Shown here: piece after piece, positions 8,709-17,609 of the stretch
How positions within the stretch are numbered: the first letter of the stretch is position 1
Layout: each line of letters starts with the position of its first letter
Source: Treponema sp.
GTDB lineage: Bacteria > Spirochaetota > Spirochaetia > Treponematales > Treponemataceae
Direction: 5' to 3'
NCBI GenBank assembly: GCA_024402595.1
Contig: JAKSTL010000007.1
Span: 1-56,656, forward strand
Length of the DNA stretch: 56,656 nt
Translations under genes and position numbers: made by a program
Notes under the pieces: model-generated
Told to the model about the DNA's origin: nothing
What the model saw: the letters and a program-made list of their open reading frames with translations, nothing else
The model's database searches: none

Positions 8709-10871
8709 ATGGCAAACGAGCGTCGTGGAAAGATTTTACAGATAATTCAAGATAATTATGTAGCTGTGTCTACAGTTCTTGTTATTTTTCTTCTCTTTAT
8801 TCCAATTCCAAAAGTTTTGATTGACTTATGTATGATTGCTAATCTTGCTTTTTCAATCATAATTATGCTTTCTGTTATTGCAACTCCTCGTGCTTCGGAT
8901 TTTCAGACTTTTCCAAGAATCATCCTTTTTCAGACTATGTTTAGTTTGGGAATAAATATTGCCAGTACCCGTTTAATTCTTTTAGGAAATGCCAGTCCAA
9001 ACAGTGGTTATTCCAATGAACAGAGTGCTATGGTTCAGGCTTTTGCAAGAATTGTTGCGGGAGATAATATTGTAATTGGTTTTGTTATTTTTATTATTCT
9101 TATTGTAGTTCAGGTACTTGTTGTTACAAAAGGTGCTGGTCGAGTTTCAGAAGTTGCTGCCCGATTCTCTCTTGATGCTATGTCACAGAAGTTTTTTGAT
9201 GTAGATAATCGTCTTAATTCCGGTATGATTGACGATCAGGAAGCAATGAGATTAAAAGATGCTATCAGAAAAGAACTGGACTTTTATTCAAATATGGACG
9301 GTTCTTCCAAGTTCGTATCAGGAAATGTTAAAGCGGGCGTTTTTATTACTGTAGTAAACCTGGTTGGCGGTTTTGCTATGGGTGTTGCTTTTAGAAAAAT
9401 GTCTTTCCAGAGTGCTTTAAGTACTTATTCAATTTTAACTATTGGTGACGGCTTAATGTCCCAGCTTCCATCAATAATCATTTCTTTTGCCACAGGTATT
9501 CTTGTAACAGGAACTAAATCTGATGAAGATTTGGGCGAACAGTTAATAAACGATTTTACTCGTTCTGGTTATATTTATATTATTGTTGGTGGTGTTCTTG
9601 CAGTGGCAGGAATTGTTTTGAGGGCAGGAACTCAATATTTACTGGTACCAGTTGGAGCATTGTTTGTTTTTATTGGTATCAGAATGAGTCAAAAGAAAAA
9701 AACTCAGGCTAATGCGGCCGAACAAGCTGCTAACGAAAAAAATGCAACTAATCAAAGTTCAACTCCTTCTCCAGATGCAGATAAGATTTCTATGCTGGAT
9801 CCTTTGTCTTTGGAATTAGGCTATGGTCTTATTCCTTTAGTAACAAAAGAGCAGGGGGCCGAACTTCTTGAAAGAATAACTCGCATTCGAAATGAAGCAA
9901 AACTTGATATGGGTTTTGTTATTCCAAAAATCCGTATTCAGGATAATATGACTCTTGATCCAAATGACTATAGTTTTAAAATAAATGGAATTGAACGAGG
10001 TCATGCAAATATAAGATTAAATTATTACATGTGTATGGATACTGGTGCCGTAATTACTCCATTAAAAGGTGAAAAAACAAAGGATCCTGCTTTTGGTATG
10101 GATGCTATTTGGCTTCCAGAAGACAGAAGGGCAGAGGCAGAAGAAGCGGGTTATGTAGTAGTTGACCCACCAACTATTATTGCAACCCATCTTACCGAAA
10201 TTATCCGTGCTCATGCGGCAGAAATGCTTGGTCGTCAGGAAGTTTCTTCAATCATAGAAACTGTAAAAGAGAAAAACTCTGTGCTTGTGGATGAAGTTCT
10301 TAATACTGCCAACTTAAATTACGGTCAGATTCAAAAAGTATTGCAGAATCTTCTTGATGAAAATGTTTCAATCAGAAATATTGTGGCCATTTTGGAAACT
10401 TTGGCAAATTATGCAAGCATTTCAAAAAATCCATGGGATTTAACTGCAAAAGTTCGAGAAACTTTGGGCCTGCAGATTTGTATGCAATATGCAGATGTAA
10501 ATGATAAAAAACTACGGGTTTTAAGACTTTCAGAAAAACTTTCAGAGCTTGTTTTGGAGCATGCATATTATCCACCAGATGGTTCAAAGCCTTATGTAGC
10601 TTTTGATAGCGTAGATCAAAGAAAATGGATTTCGGCCATAAGTCGTGCAATTGCAAGTTCTAATGAACGGGGATATCAGCCGATTATTCTTTGTGTAAGT
10701 CAGGTCAGACAATTAGTTCGTTCAGCGGTGGAACGAGAAATGCCTGGAGTTATCGTTCTTTCTGATATGGAAATCTATGCGGCTGGTCGGAGTGTTGCTG
10801 TAGAAATTATTGATCAGATAGATTTTTCGACGGAAGAAAATCCTGAAATGAGTTTTGTTGGTTCTGTTTAA
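8709..10871 (+). CDS. flhA: Flagellar export protein FlhA
   Basis: Large export-gate subunit that docks chaperone-substrate complexes and conducts ions. The N-terminal half (to about residue 330) has eight predicted membrane helices, including the conserved cytoplasmic FHIPEP-type loop region (RVSEVAARFSLDAMSQKFF). The C-terminal half is the soluble docking domain. Length (720 aa) is slightly above average. The linker after the membrane part is Ala/Asn/Gln-rich. GGGTGGGG precedes the ATG. Confidence 0.97.
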   Translation: MANERRGKILQIIQDNYVAVSTVLVIFLLFIPIPKVLIDLCMIANLAFSIIIMLSVIATPRASDFQTFPRIILFQTMFSLGINIASTRLILLGNASPNSGYSNEQSAMVQAFARIVAGDNIVIGFVIFIILIVVQVLVVTKGAGRVSEVAARFSLDAMSQKFFDVDNRLNSGMIDDQEAMRLKDAIRKELDFYSNMDGSSKFVSGNVKAGVFITVVNLVGGFAMGVAFRKMSFQSALSTYSILTIGDGLMSQLPSIIISFATGILVTGTKSDEDLGEQLINDFTRSGYIYIIVGGVLAVAGIVLRAGTQYLLVPVGALFVFIGIRMSQKKKTQANAAEQAANEKNATNQSSTPSPDADKISMLDPLSLELGYGLIPLVTKEQGAELLERITRIRNEAKLDMGFVIPKIRIQDNMTLDPNDYSFKINGIERGHANIRLNYYMCMDTGAVITPLKGEKTKDPAFGMDAIWLPEDRRAEAEEAGYVVVDPPTIIATHLTEIIRAHAAEMLGRQEVSSIIETVKEKNSVLVDEVLNTANLNYGQIQKVLQNLLDENVSIRNIVAILETLANYASISKNPWDLTAKVRETLGLQICMQYADVNDKKLRVLRLSEKLSELVLEHAYYPPDGSKPYVAFDSVDQRKWISAISRAIASSNERGYQPIILCVSQVRQLVRSAVEREMPGVIVLSDMEIYAAGRSVAVEIIDQIDFSTEENPEMSFVGSV

Positions 10872-10959
10872 TAAAAAGTATCAACTGGTTAAGGGTTATT
10901 AAAATATTGGTTTAAGTTTTGTTTAAGTTTGATAGAAAATAATTGAGGAATAAAAATAA

Positions 10960-12198
10960 ATGGCATTGGAAAATGGTGTTAGACAGGTAATCGAAGGTGA
11001 TACTCTGGATGAATGTAAAAAGAAACTCTTTGATATGTATCAAAACAATTACAATATTGAAGATAGACAGACTTTCTTTAAACATACGGGTTTCCTTGGA
11101 TTAAAACTGAAAGAAGTACAGCGAATTACATATACAGTTAATCATCGTAAAGCTTATGATGTTGACAATTATTATAATTACAGTAAAGATTCAGAGGCAG
11201 ATAAGTTAGAGAAAAATCGTCAGGAAATCATTCAGCAGCAGTCTACAGTGCTTTTTAATACTCAAATGCAGAAGATGGCTAACAAAATTGATGAGTTGAA
11301 TAAGCAGATTTCTTCTATGAATGATAATATTACTTTGGCTACCAATGAAAAGCATGAAACAATTCGTAAAATCGAAGAACTTTTGGAAGAAAATGAGTTT
11401 TCCATGTCTTATACTCGAATGATTGAAGATAAGATTCGTGCAAAGTTTTCTTTGGACCAGCTGGACGATTTTAATTTAGTTGAACGCTATGTTGTAGATT
11501 GGATTGGAGAATCTATTCAAATAACAAAAGAAAAATATTTTAGGCCTCCACATGTTATAATTATTGTAGGACCAACTGGGGTTGGAAAGACTACTACGAT
11601 TGCGAAACTAGCTTCCAATGCAATTCTTGACGCAAAAAGTAAAAATCTTCCAAGACCAGATTTATGTCTTCTTACTATTGATACAATGCGCGTTGGTGCT
11701 CAGGAACAGTTATCTAAGTTTGGTGATATTCTTGATAAAACTGTATTAAAAGCGGAATCTTCGGATGATGTTCGTGCAACCTACGAAGCATATAAAGATC
11801 ATGTGGATTATATTTTTATTGATACAAGTGGTTATAGTCCTAATGATGCAACTCATATCAGTGAAATGAAGAATATGCTTGATGTAAAAATGAATCCGGA
11901 TATTTATCTTTCTGTTTGCGCATCAACAAAAAGCAGCGATTTGCAAAATATTTTTAGAAATTATGAACCATTTGCTTATGAATCAGTTATAATTACTAAA
12001 TGTGATGAAACCAAACAAATAGGAAATGTCATAAGTGTTCTTTGGGATCGTCACAAAAGTGTTTCTTATATTACAGATGGACAGCGAGTTCCAAGAAATA
12101 TTAGAAAAGCAACGGTAATTGATTTTTTGAAAATGCTTAATGGATTTAATATTGATCGGGTTCACATTGAAGATAAGTTTGGTGAGCAAGACGAATAA
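10960..12198 (+). CDS. flhF: Flagellar SRP-like GTPase FlhF
   Basis: GTPase that places and numbers flagella at the cell pole. The C-terminal two thirds is an SRP-type GTPase (NG domain) with the P-loop GPTGVGKT at residues 204-211, TIDTMRVGAQEQL and TKCDE. The N-terminal B domain (about residues 40-130) is basic and partly coiled-coil. It sits before flhG, its usual regulator. Confidence 0.95.
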   Translation: MALENGVRQVIEGDTLDECKKKLFDMYQNNYNIEDRQTFFKHTGFLGLKLKEVQRITYTVNHRKAYDVDNYYNYSKDSEADKLEKNRQEIIQQQSTVLFNTQMQKMANKIDELNKQISSMNDNITLATNEKHETIRKIEELLEENEFSMSYTRMIEDKIRAKFSLDQLDDFNLVERYVVDWIGESIQITKEKYFRPPHVIIIVGPTGVGKTTTIAKLASNAILDAKSKNLPRPDLCLLTIDTMRVGAQEQLSKFGDILDKTVLKAESSDDVRATYEAYKDHVDYIFIDTSGYSPNDATHISEMKNMLDVKMNPDIYLSVCASTKSSDLQNIFRNYEPFAYESVIITKCDETKQIGNVISVLWDRHKSVSYITDGQRVPRNIRKATVIDFLKMLNGFNIDRVHIEDKFGEQDE

Positions 12199-12247
12199 GA
12201 ATACAATAGCAATGGCAACTATACATAAAATACATTGGAGTTAATCT

Positions 12248-13270
12248 ATGGAAGAACAGGCTGAAGAACTGAGAGAATTAATGCGAGATAATGCGGATTC
12301 TAAAATTGATATTCAAAAAATGGTGGAACCAGGTAAAAATGAAACTTCGATTACAGAGGATATTTCCAGTTCAACCAGTATTAATAATGACAATATAGAT
12401 AATGCAAACTCAAGTTCAAATAAATCTGGAAAACAATTAAATCATATTAATAATATGAAGAAAAATCATAATACACGAATTATTGCCATAACTAGTGGTA
12501 AAGGTGGGGTTGGTAAAACTAACTTTGCTGTAAATATGGCAATTGCTTATGCTCAGCTGGGTAAAAAGGTTATTTTGATTGACGGTGACTTAGGAATGGC
12601 CAATGTAAATGTTCTTCTTAATATTGTGCCTAAGTACAACTTAATGCATGTAATCAACAGAAAAAAAACAATGAAAGAAATTGTTATGGACACTGAGTTT
12701 GGTATTAAGTTTATTGCTGGTGCTAATGGTTTTTCAAAAATCGCAAATCTTAGTGTAGAAGAACTGGACTATTTTGCCACACAGTTTGCGTCACTTGGAA
12801 ATGCAGATATTATTATTATTGATACAGGTGCTGGTATTGCCAACAATGTTCTTCAGTTTGTGGCTGCCGCTGATGAAGTTTATGTTGTTACTACACCAGA
12901 ACCAACCGCTATTACTGATGCATACGGAATTATAAAAATCATTACTACGGAAATTGTAGATAGAACTGTAAATATAAAATTGATTGTAAATAGAGTTCAT
13001 TCTGCTGATGAGGCAAAAAGGATTTCAGAACGAATGATTACTATTGTCGGTCAATTCCTTGGTTATAAGGTTGAATATTTGGGATTTGTTTACGAAGATC
13101 CTGTTGTTCAGGCTTCGGTAATTCGACAAAAACCGTTTATTGTGGTGAATCCAACTTCAAAACCAGCGGTTTGTTTAAAGCATATCGTAGGTAAAATTGA
13201 AAAAACGGAACCAGAATACAATGAAGGAGTAGCAACTTTCCTGAAAAAGTTCTTAGGAAAGAAGAAATAA
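12248..13270 (+). CDS. flhG: MinD-like ATPase FlhG (FleN/YlxH)
   Basis: ParA/MinD-family ATPase that restrains FlhF and controls flagellar number. It has the deviant Walker A motif SGKGGVGKT at residues 83-91, the switch region IDGDLGMANVN, and IIIIDTGAGI as Walker B. The first 75 residues form an Asn/Ser-rich extension. Its early part (EEQAEELRELM) could be the FlhF-activating helix; that is inference. A TTGGAG ribosome site lies before the ATG. Confidence 0.93.
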   Translation: MEEQAEELRELMRDNADSKIDIQKMVEPGKNETSITEDISSSTSINNDNIDNANSSSNKSGKQLNHINNMKKNHNTRIIAITSGKGGVGKTNFAVNMAIAYAQLGKKVILIDGDLGMANVNVLLNIVPKYNLMHVINRKKTMKEIVMDTEFGIKFIAGANGFSKIANLSVEELDYFATQFASLGNADIIIIDTGAGIANNVLQFVAAADEVYVVTTPEPTAITDAYGIIKIITTEIVDRTVNIKLIVNRVHSADEAKRISERMITIVGQFLGYKVEYLGFVYEDPVVQASVIRQKPFIVVNPTSKPAVCLKHIVGKIEKTEPEYNEGVATFLKKFLGKKK

Positions 13271-13332
13271 GTAAAAAAAAGTGTCAAAAGTGCAATTTTT
13301 CGCTATGTTTTAAATGTAAAAGTAAATTTTAC

Positions 13333-13361
13333 TGTCATTTTTTATAATTATGATGTATAAT
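13333..13361 (+). promoter_or_regulatory. Weak candidate sigma-70-type promoter
   Basis: TGTCAT (13333-13338), a 17-nt spacer and TATAAT (13356-13361) lie in the 239-nt gap after flhG. The -10 box is perfect but the -35 box is poor. It could give the sigma-28 gene its own transcript apart from the large flagellar operon. No terminator is obvious in the gap. Confidence 0.33.
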
Positions 13362-13381
13362 TTACGAATGGGTTTAAATGG

Positions 13382-13414
13382 GAGGTGTGATAAACTTATT
13401 CTTAATTTTATCAC
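13382..13414 (+). repeat. GGAGGTGTGATAAA hairpin, related to the fliP-fliQ element
   Basis: GTGATAAA at 13387-13394 pairs with TTTATCAC at 13407-13414 (8 bp, 12-nt loop). The stem is preceded by GGAGGT, as hairpin 1 in the fliP-fliQ gap is preceded by GGAGGC before CGTGATAAA. The shared GGAGGYGTGATAAA suggests one repeat family, the copy here being shorter. Confidence 0.5.
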
Positions 13415-13509
13415 AAAGGTTTGAATGTGTTTTATCCTGCATTCTTTTGTACCAACCTTCCCGTAATTGTTGCTGACAAAAACTTTTAATTTTTAAAATG
13501 GGAGGTAAA

Positions 13510-14337
13510 ATGAAAATCGTAAAAGTTGTTTCAGTTTCTGCTGCAATTGGTTTTCTATTATCTCTATTTTTTGGCTTTTTTTCTCATTCGGGATTTTTAC
13601 ATATATTTCTTACTGCCTTGATTTTTGCAGTGGTTTTTGCAGTTCTGTCTGTAGCAATTTATTTTGTTTATGACAGATTTTTGGCAGATTCTTCGGCATC
13701 TTCATTAGGCGGTGAAGATGGTGGATTAAGCAGTTCTCCAAAGGCGGCGGGTGCTGTAACTGGTGGAAGTTCTAGAGGTTCTACTGGGCATGTGGTTGAT
13801 ATTACCATTGCTGAATCAGATTTGGAACAAACAGGAAACGCAAACCATTATGCTGTTGGTGAACATAAACAAATGTTGAATCCAGAGGATTATTCTGAAC
13901 AGAAAGAAGCGGCGTCAACAGAAATTCCAAGAAATCCACGGGATGAATTCGTTCCGTTAAGAAGAGAAGAAACAGTTGATAATTTTTCAGGAACAGAATC
14001 TATCGCACCAGGAGCTTCCAGAACCAAAAATGCTTCTGATGCTGGCAATTCGGGCTTTCAAGCCGCTTCATTAACTGCATTATCTTCTGGATTTAGTAAT
14101 TTGAACACCGATTCTTCTGATGGTACTGATGTTCTTCCTGATATGGGAGATATGAGTAGATTTGTTTCAGAGTCAGAAGAAAGTGAAGATTCAGATTCTG
14201 ATGAATCCATGAGTAATGAAAGTTCAACAGGAAGTTACAGTTCTGGTTTTTCTTCGAGAAATCAGGATAGTTCAAGTATAAAAGATGCTCCGTTAATTGC
14301 AAAAGCAATCAGCTCAATTTTAGCGGAAGAAACATAA
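13510..14337 (+). CDS. Spirochaete flagellar-locus membrane protein with acidic Ser-rich tail
   Basis: Not a family I can name. Two membrane helices (about residues 7-27 and 31-55) are followed by about 215 residues rich in Ser, Asp, Glu and Gly with no visible domain; the last 15 residues (LIAKAISSILAEE) could form an amphipathic helix. I start at ATG 13510, 3 nt after GGAGGT, rather than at ATG 13498, which lies before that ribosome site. It sits between flhG and the sigma-28 gene, 16 nt before the latter. It is a candidate flagellar accessory or regulatory membrane protein. Confidence 0.8.
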   Translation: MKIVKVVSVSAAIGFLLSLFFGFFSHSGFLHIFLTALIFAVVFAVLSVAIYFVYDRFLADSSASSLGGEDGGLSSSPKAAGAVTGGSSRGSTGHVVDITIAESDLEQTGNANHYAVGEHKQMLNPEDYSEQKEAASTEIPRNPRDEFVPLRREETVDNFSGTESIAPGASRTKNASDAGNSGFQAASLTALSSGFSNLNTDSSDGTDVLPDMGDMSRFVSESEESEDSDSDESMSNESSTGSYSSGFSSRNQDSSSIKDAPLIAKAISSILAEET

Positions 14338-14353
14338 AAAAAGGTGAAAGTGT

Positions 14354-15136
14354 ATGCCAATTAATGATACGCAAGAAGAAGACGATCTCTGGGAAGAATT
14401 CAAAAAGACAAAGACTTCGGCCATAAGAGATAAATTTATTAAACAATATATGCCTCTTGTAAAATATGTAGCTGGAAAGGTTGCATCTGGAATGCCAAAC
14501 AATATTGAGTTTGATGATTTGGTAGGCTTTGGTCAGTTCGGGCTGTTGGATGCAATTAATAAATATGACACTTCAAAAAATGTAAAATTTAAAACCTATG
14601 CAGTTACCAGAATCCGAGGAGCCATTTTTGATGAATTAAGGCAATTGGATTGGGTTCCTAGATCTGTTCGCCAAAAATCTAGAGAAATTGAAGACGCTAT
14701 TGCTTCTCTTGAATCAAGATTGGGAAGAACTGCCAGTGATACAGAAATTGCAGAATCTATGAATATGACAGAAGATGATTACCATAGAACTGTAATGAAG
14801 GTGTCTGGAACAAGTATTTTATCTTTGAATGATGTTTGGTATGCCGGTGATGATAATGATAATATGTCCATCGGTAATAATATTGAGTCTCCATCCAGTT
14901 TGAATCCGGATGTAATTGCTGAGCGGGAAGAAATTAAAAAGGTTATTGCGCAGGCTATTAGCGAACTTCCCGATAAAGAAAAAATGGTAATAGTTCTTTA
15001 TTATCATGAAGATTTGACATTTAAAGAGATTGGAGAAGTTCTGGAAGTTAGTGAGTCAAGAATCTCGCAGTTGCATACCAAGGCAAACTTGAGATTACGA
15101 GCAAAATTAACAAATCTTCGAAAAGGTATTATCTAA
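14354..15136 (+). CDS. fliA: Flagellar sigma factor sigma-28 (FliA/WhiG family)
   Basis: Sigma factor for late flagellar and chemotaxis promoters. Region 2 includes DLVGFGQFGLLDAINKYD and FKTYAVTRIRGAIFDELR. Region 3 starts at SRLGRTASDTEIAESM. Region 4 has the helix-turn-helix LTFKEIGEVLEVSESRISQLHTKA. Length (260 aa) fits. It is the only transcription factor in the flagellar block, at the end of the export genes as in other spirochaetes. Confidence 0.95.
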   Translation: MPINDTQEEDDLWEEFKKTKTSAIRDKFIKQYMPLVKYVAGKVASGMPNNIEFDDLVGFGQFGLLDAINKYDTSKNVKFKTYAVTRIRGAIFDELRQLDWVPRSVRQKSREIEDAIASLESRLGRTASDTEIAESMNMTEDDYHRTVMKVSGTSILSLNDVWYAGDDNDNMSIGNNIESPSSLNPDVIAEREEIKKVIAQAISELPDKEKMVIVLYYHEDLTFKEIGEVLEVSESRISQLHTKANLRLRAKLTNLRKGII

Positions 15137-15173
15137 TAATATTTGTTAATGAAATAAAAAAAATTGTTTTATT

Positions 15174-15201
15174 TTGATTTTCCCTGTAAAATGTATATTA
15201 T
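15174..15201 (+). promoter_or_regulatory. Candidate promoter for the fapA-like gene
   Basis: TTGATT (15174-15179), 16-nt spacer, TATTAT (15196-15201). The start codon is 19 nt further with a TTAGGTG ribosome site between. Located in the 84-nt gap after fliA. Both boxes are near consensus for a housekeeping sigma factor. Confidence 0.42.
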
Positions 15202-15220
15202 AAAAATTAGGTGTTAATTT

Positions 15221-17194
15221 ATGGTAACATTAGAAGTGCTTCGTGAAAAAATGAAAGCTCAACTCGAATTAGATAAGCGGATTCATCAGGTAGAAGTTAA
15301 TGCTGATACTATTGATGAAGCCCTTGCTGATGCTGCTGTACAACTTAACACAAAAGTTGCCAATCTGGAATACGAAATTGTCGAAAAAGGTAGTGATGGT
15401 ATTCTGGGAATGGGAAAAAAGCCCTGGCATCTTTTAGTCTATCAAAATCCTTCAACTGTAAAAAAGGTTACAAAACTTGCTTCCGATGGTCTTAATATTG
15501 ATGATTCTTCTGATGAAGCCGAAGTTATTCAGGATAGAGACGGTATGTTCTATGTACGCCGTTTTGGTTCTGATATCAATTTGAAGGTTATTCCACCAAT
15601 TGGCGAAGGTTATCCAATTGAATTAAAAGATGTTATCAATGAAATCCGCAGAGAAGATACATTGGATTTCGACGAAAATCTTGTTAAAAAATATGTTAAA
15701 ATGGGAACTGGCGGTGAATATGCCGTTGTAGGTACATATAAACATATAAAAGCGGGCGATGCTCTTGTTTTTGTTGAAGCTGCCCGTGATGAAATGAAAG
15801 CCGCTATTACTGTACATCAGCCAAATGGTAGTGGAGCAGATGCTTCGGCAGACTTAATCGTTCGTTCATTAGTTTCACAAGGTATTTATGATCAGTGTAT
15901 TGATATGACCCGTGTTATGGAGTTTGTTGATAATCCAGTTTACGATATGCTTTATGATGTTGCATTTGCCATAAAACCAGTTGATGGTCGTGATGCCTAC
16001 ATTGCATATAATTTTGAAACAGATCCAAAAAATCTTAGAGCAAAAGAAACAGAATCCGGACAGATAAACTTTAAGGAATTAAATCAGATTCAAAATGTTA
16101 TTGCGGATCAGGCATTGGCTGTAAAAATGCTTGCTGAACGAGGAAAAGCAGGAAAATCTATTTTTGGTCGTTACCTTGAAGCAAAAAATGGAAAAGACAT
16201 TCAGATTCAGCTTGGTGAAAATGTTCGCCTTGACAGAGACGGTGTAACAATTAAAGCCGCCATTGATGGTGAAGTTATGCTGGTTAATGGAAAAGTTTGT
16301 GTTCAGCCTATTAAATATCTTGATGCGGTTAACAATAAAACTGGAAATATTAAGTTTGTTGGAACAGTTATTATTAAAGGTTCTGTTGCAGAAGGATATA
16401 GAATTGAAGCCACAAATATCGAAATCGGTGGAACTGTAGATCCTTCTCAATTGATTGCTACAGGTAATATCATTGTTCGTCAGGGTATTTTTGGTAAAGG
16501 AAAGGGCTATATTAAAGCTGGAAAATCTCTTTGGGCCAAGTTTATTGAACAGACCACAGTTGAAGTTGAAGAAAATGTTGTTGTAAATGATTATATTTTG
16601 AACTCAAATGTTACTGCAATGAAAAATATTGTTGTTCGCGGAAAACGAGCTCAAATTAATGGTGGTCATTTAATGGCTACAGAAGAGATTTGTGCACGAT
16701 ACCTTGGTGCTTCTGGTGGTGGAACAGAAACTATCATTGAAGTTGGTATTGACCCTAGAGCAAAACGACGACTTGCTGAGTTACAAAAATTACAGAGCGA
16801 CTATTCAATTAAATATAATAATAATGAATTGGATATTCAGAATATCGAACAGCTTAAAAAGCGCTTAAAGAGAGTTCCTCAAGAAAAACAGAATGTTCTT
16901 ACAAGATTAATTCAAGAAAATAAAAAATATGCAGAAGATTTGGATGTAATCAACAAAGAAATTGATATGATTCAGGAACATTTGCGTGATCTTAAAGCTG
17001 TAGGTAAAGTAAAAATCGAAGAGACTGTTTATGCTGGTGTTAAGATTTATGTACGCGATCTTCTGGATGAAATTATCATGGATACAAAAAATATTACTTT
17101 CAGTTATGATAAGGGATTCCCAACACCAAGACACGGCCCTTATGAACCTCCATCCATAACACAGGAGGATATTGATGGCATTGCAACCACTTGA
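15221..17194 (+). CDS. FapA/DUF342-family protein with N-terminal Jag_N-like domain
   Basis: Large (657 aa) FapA (flagellar assembly protein A, DUF342) homologue. Residues about 1-75 resemble the Jag_N domain of the RNA-binding protein Jag/KhpB, with the typical spacing DTIDEALADAA then EIVEKGSDGILGMGKKPWHLLV. The middle (about 80-480) matches the FapA fold: repeated short beta strands with Gly turns, such as VMLVNGKVCVQP and ATGNIIVRQGIFGKG, likely a beta-helix. A charged coiled coil (about 515-595) follows. Exact function is not established; its place after fliA suggests flagellar assembly or its control. The last 20 nt overlap the next gene. Confidence 0.85.
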   Translation: MVTLEVLREKMKAQLELDKRIHQVEVNADTIDEALADAAVQLNTKVANLEYEIVEKGSDGILGMGKKPWHLLVYQNPSTVKKVTKLASDGLNIDDSSDEAEVIQDRDGMFYVRRFGSDINLKVIPPIGEGYPIELKDVINEIRREDTLDFDENLVKKYVKMGTGGEYAVVGTYKHIKAGDALVFVEAARDEMKAAITVHQPNGSGADASADLIVRSLVSQGIYDQCIDMTRVMEFVDNPVYDMLYDVAFAIKPVDGRDAYIAYNFETDPKNLRAKETESGQINFKELNQIQNVIADQALAVKMLAERGKAGKSIFGRYLEAKNGKDIQIQLGENVRLDRDGVTIKAAIDGEVMLVNGKVCVQPIKYLDAVNNKTGNIKFVGTVIIKGSVAEGYRIEATNIEIGGTVDPSQLIATGNIIVRQGIFGKGKGYIKAGKSLWAKFIEQTTVEVEENVVVNDYILNSNVTAMKNIVVRGKRAQINGGHLMATEEICARYLGASGGGTETIIEVGIDPRAKRRLAELQKLQSDYSIKYNNNELDIQNIEQLKKRLKRVPQEKQNVLTRLIQENKKYAEDLDVINKEIDMIQEHLRDLKAVGKVKIEETVYAGVKIYVRDLLDEIIMDTKNITFSYDKGFPTPRHGPYEPPSITQEDIDGIATT

Positions 17195-17528
17195 TCTCCA
17201 GAATATGTATTCTCAAATGTCCAATGTTGCTAAGGCAGTAGGTGGACAGTCTCAATCAGCTCAGATTGCCGCTTCTATTCAACAGCAGAATCAGGTTCAA
17301 AAAGATATAGAAAACGCCAACCGTATTCAGAAAACAAACGAAAAGGGTCAGAATCGCAGAATCAATCCTGATGAAAAAAATGGAGGTGGGGCTCCAAATA
17401 AAAATCCGAATCAAAATGCAAAGGAAAATCCTGCCGAACCTGATAATGACGAAAAAATATTGAATAATTTTAATGCAGGAACAAAAGAATCTTTGTATTT
17501 AGGAACAATTATTGATATTACAAGATGA
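17175..17528 (+). CDS. Small hydrophilic protein of the flagellar locus
   Basis: A 117-aa protein with no recognisable domain. The N-terminal 50 residues (LDLQNMYSQMSNVAKAVGG and Gln-rich continuation) look helical. The middle is disordered and rich in Asn, Lys, Pro and Glu, and the C-terminus ends in a short hydrophobic patch (ESLYLGTIIDITR). Start ATG 17175 is chosen because CAGGAGG lies 6 nt upstream; TTG 17172 is less likely. It overlaps the fapA-like gene by 20 nt, so it is probably translated with it. Confidence 0.75.
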   Translation: MALQPLDLQNMYSQMSNVAKAVGGQSQSAQIAASIQQQNQVQKDIENANRIQKTNEKGQNRRINPDEKNGGGAPNKNPNQNAKENPAEPDNDEKILNNFNAGTKESLYLGTIIDITR

Positions 17529-17609
17529 AAAATTATTGAAATAGTGGTATAATTATTAAGTAATTTTAAAAACGTAGAACAGAATTTAACACAGCGGGGT
17601 AAAACACAA

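Noticed and set aside
13322..13335. AGTAAATTTTACT palindrome as a flhG terminator
   Set aside because: The stem is all weak pairs with no room for a loop and lies over 50 nt after the stop; not convincing.
16079..16450. 123-codon minus-strand frame inside the fapA-like gene
   Set aside because: Composition (Asn, Phe, Ile, Ser, Cys) is typical of antisense AT-rich coding DNA; the plus-strand protein is well supported.
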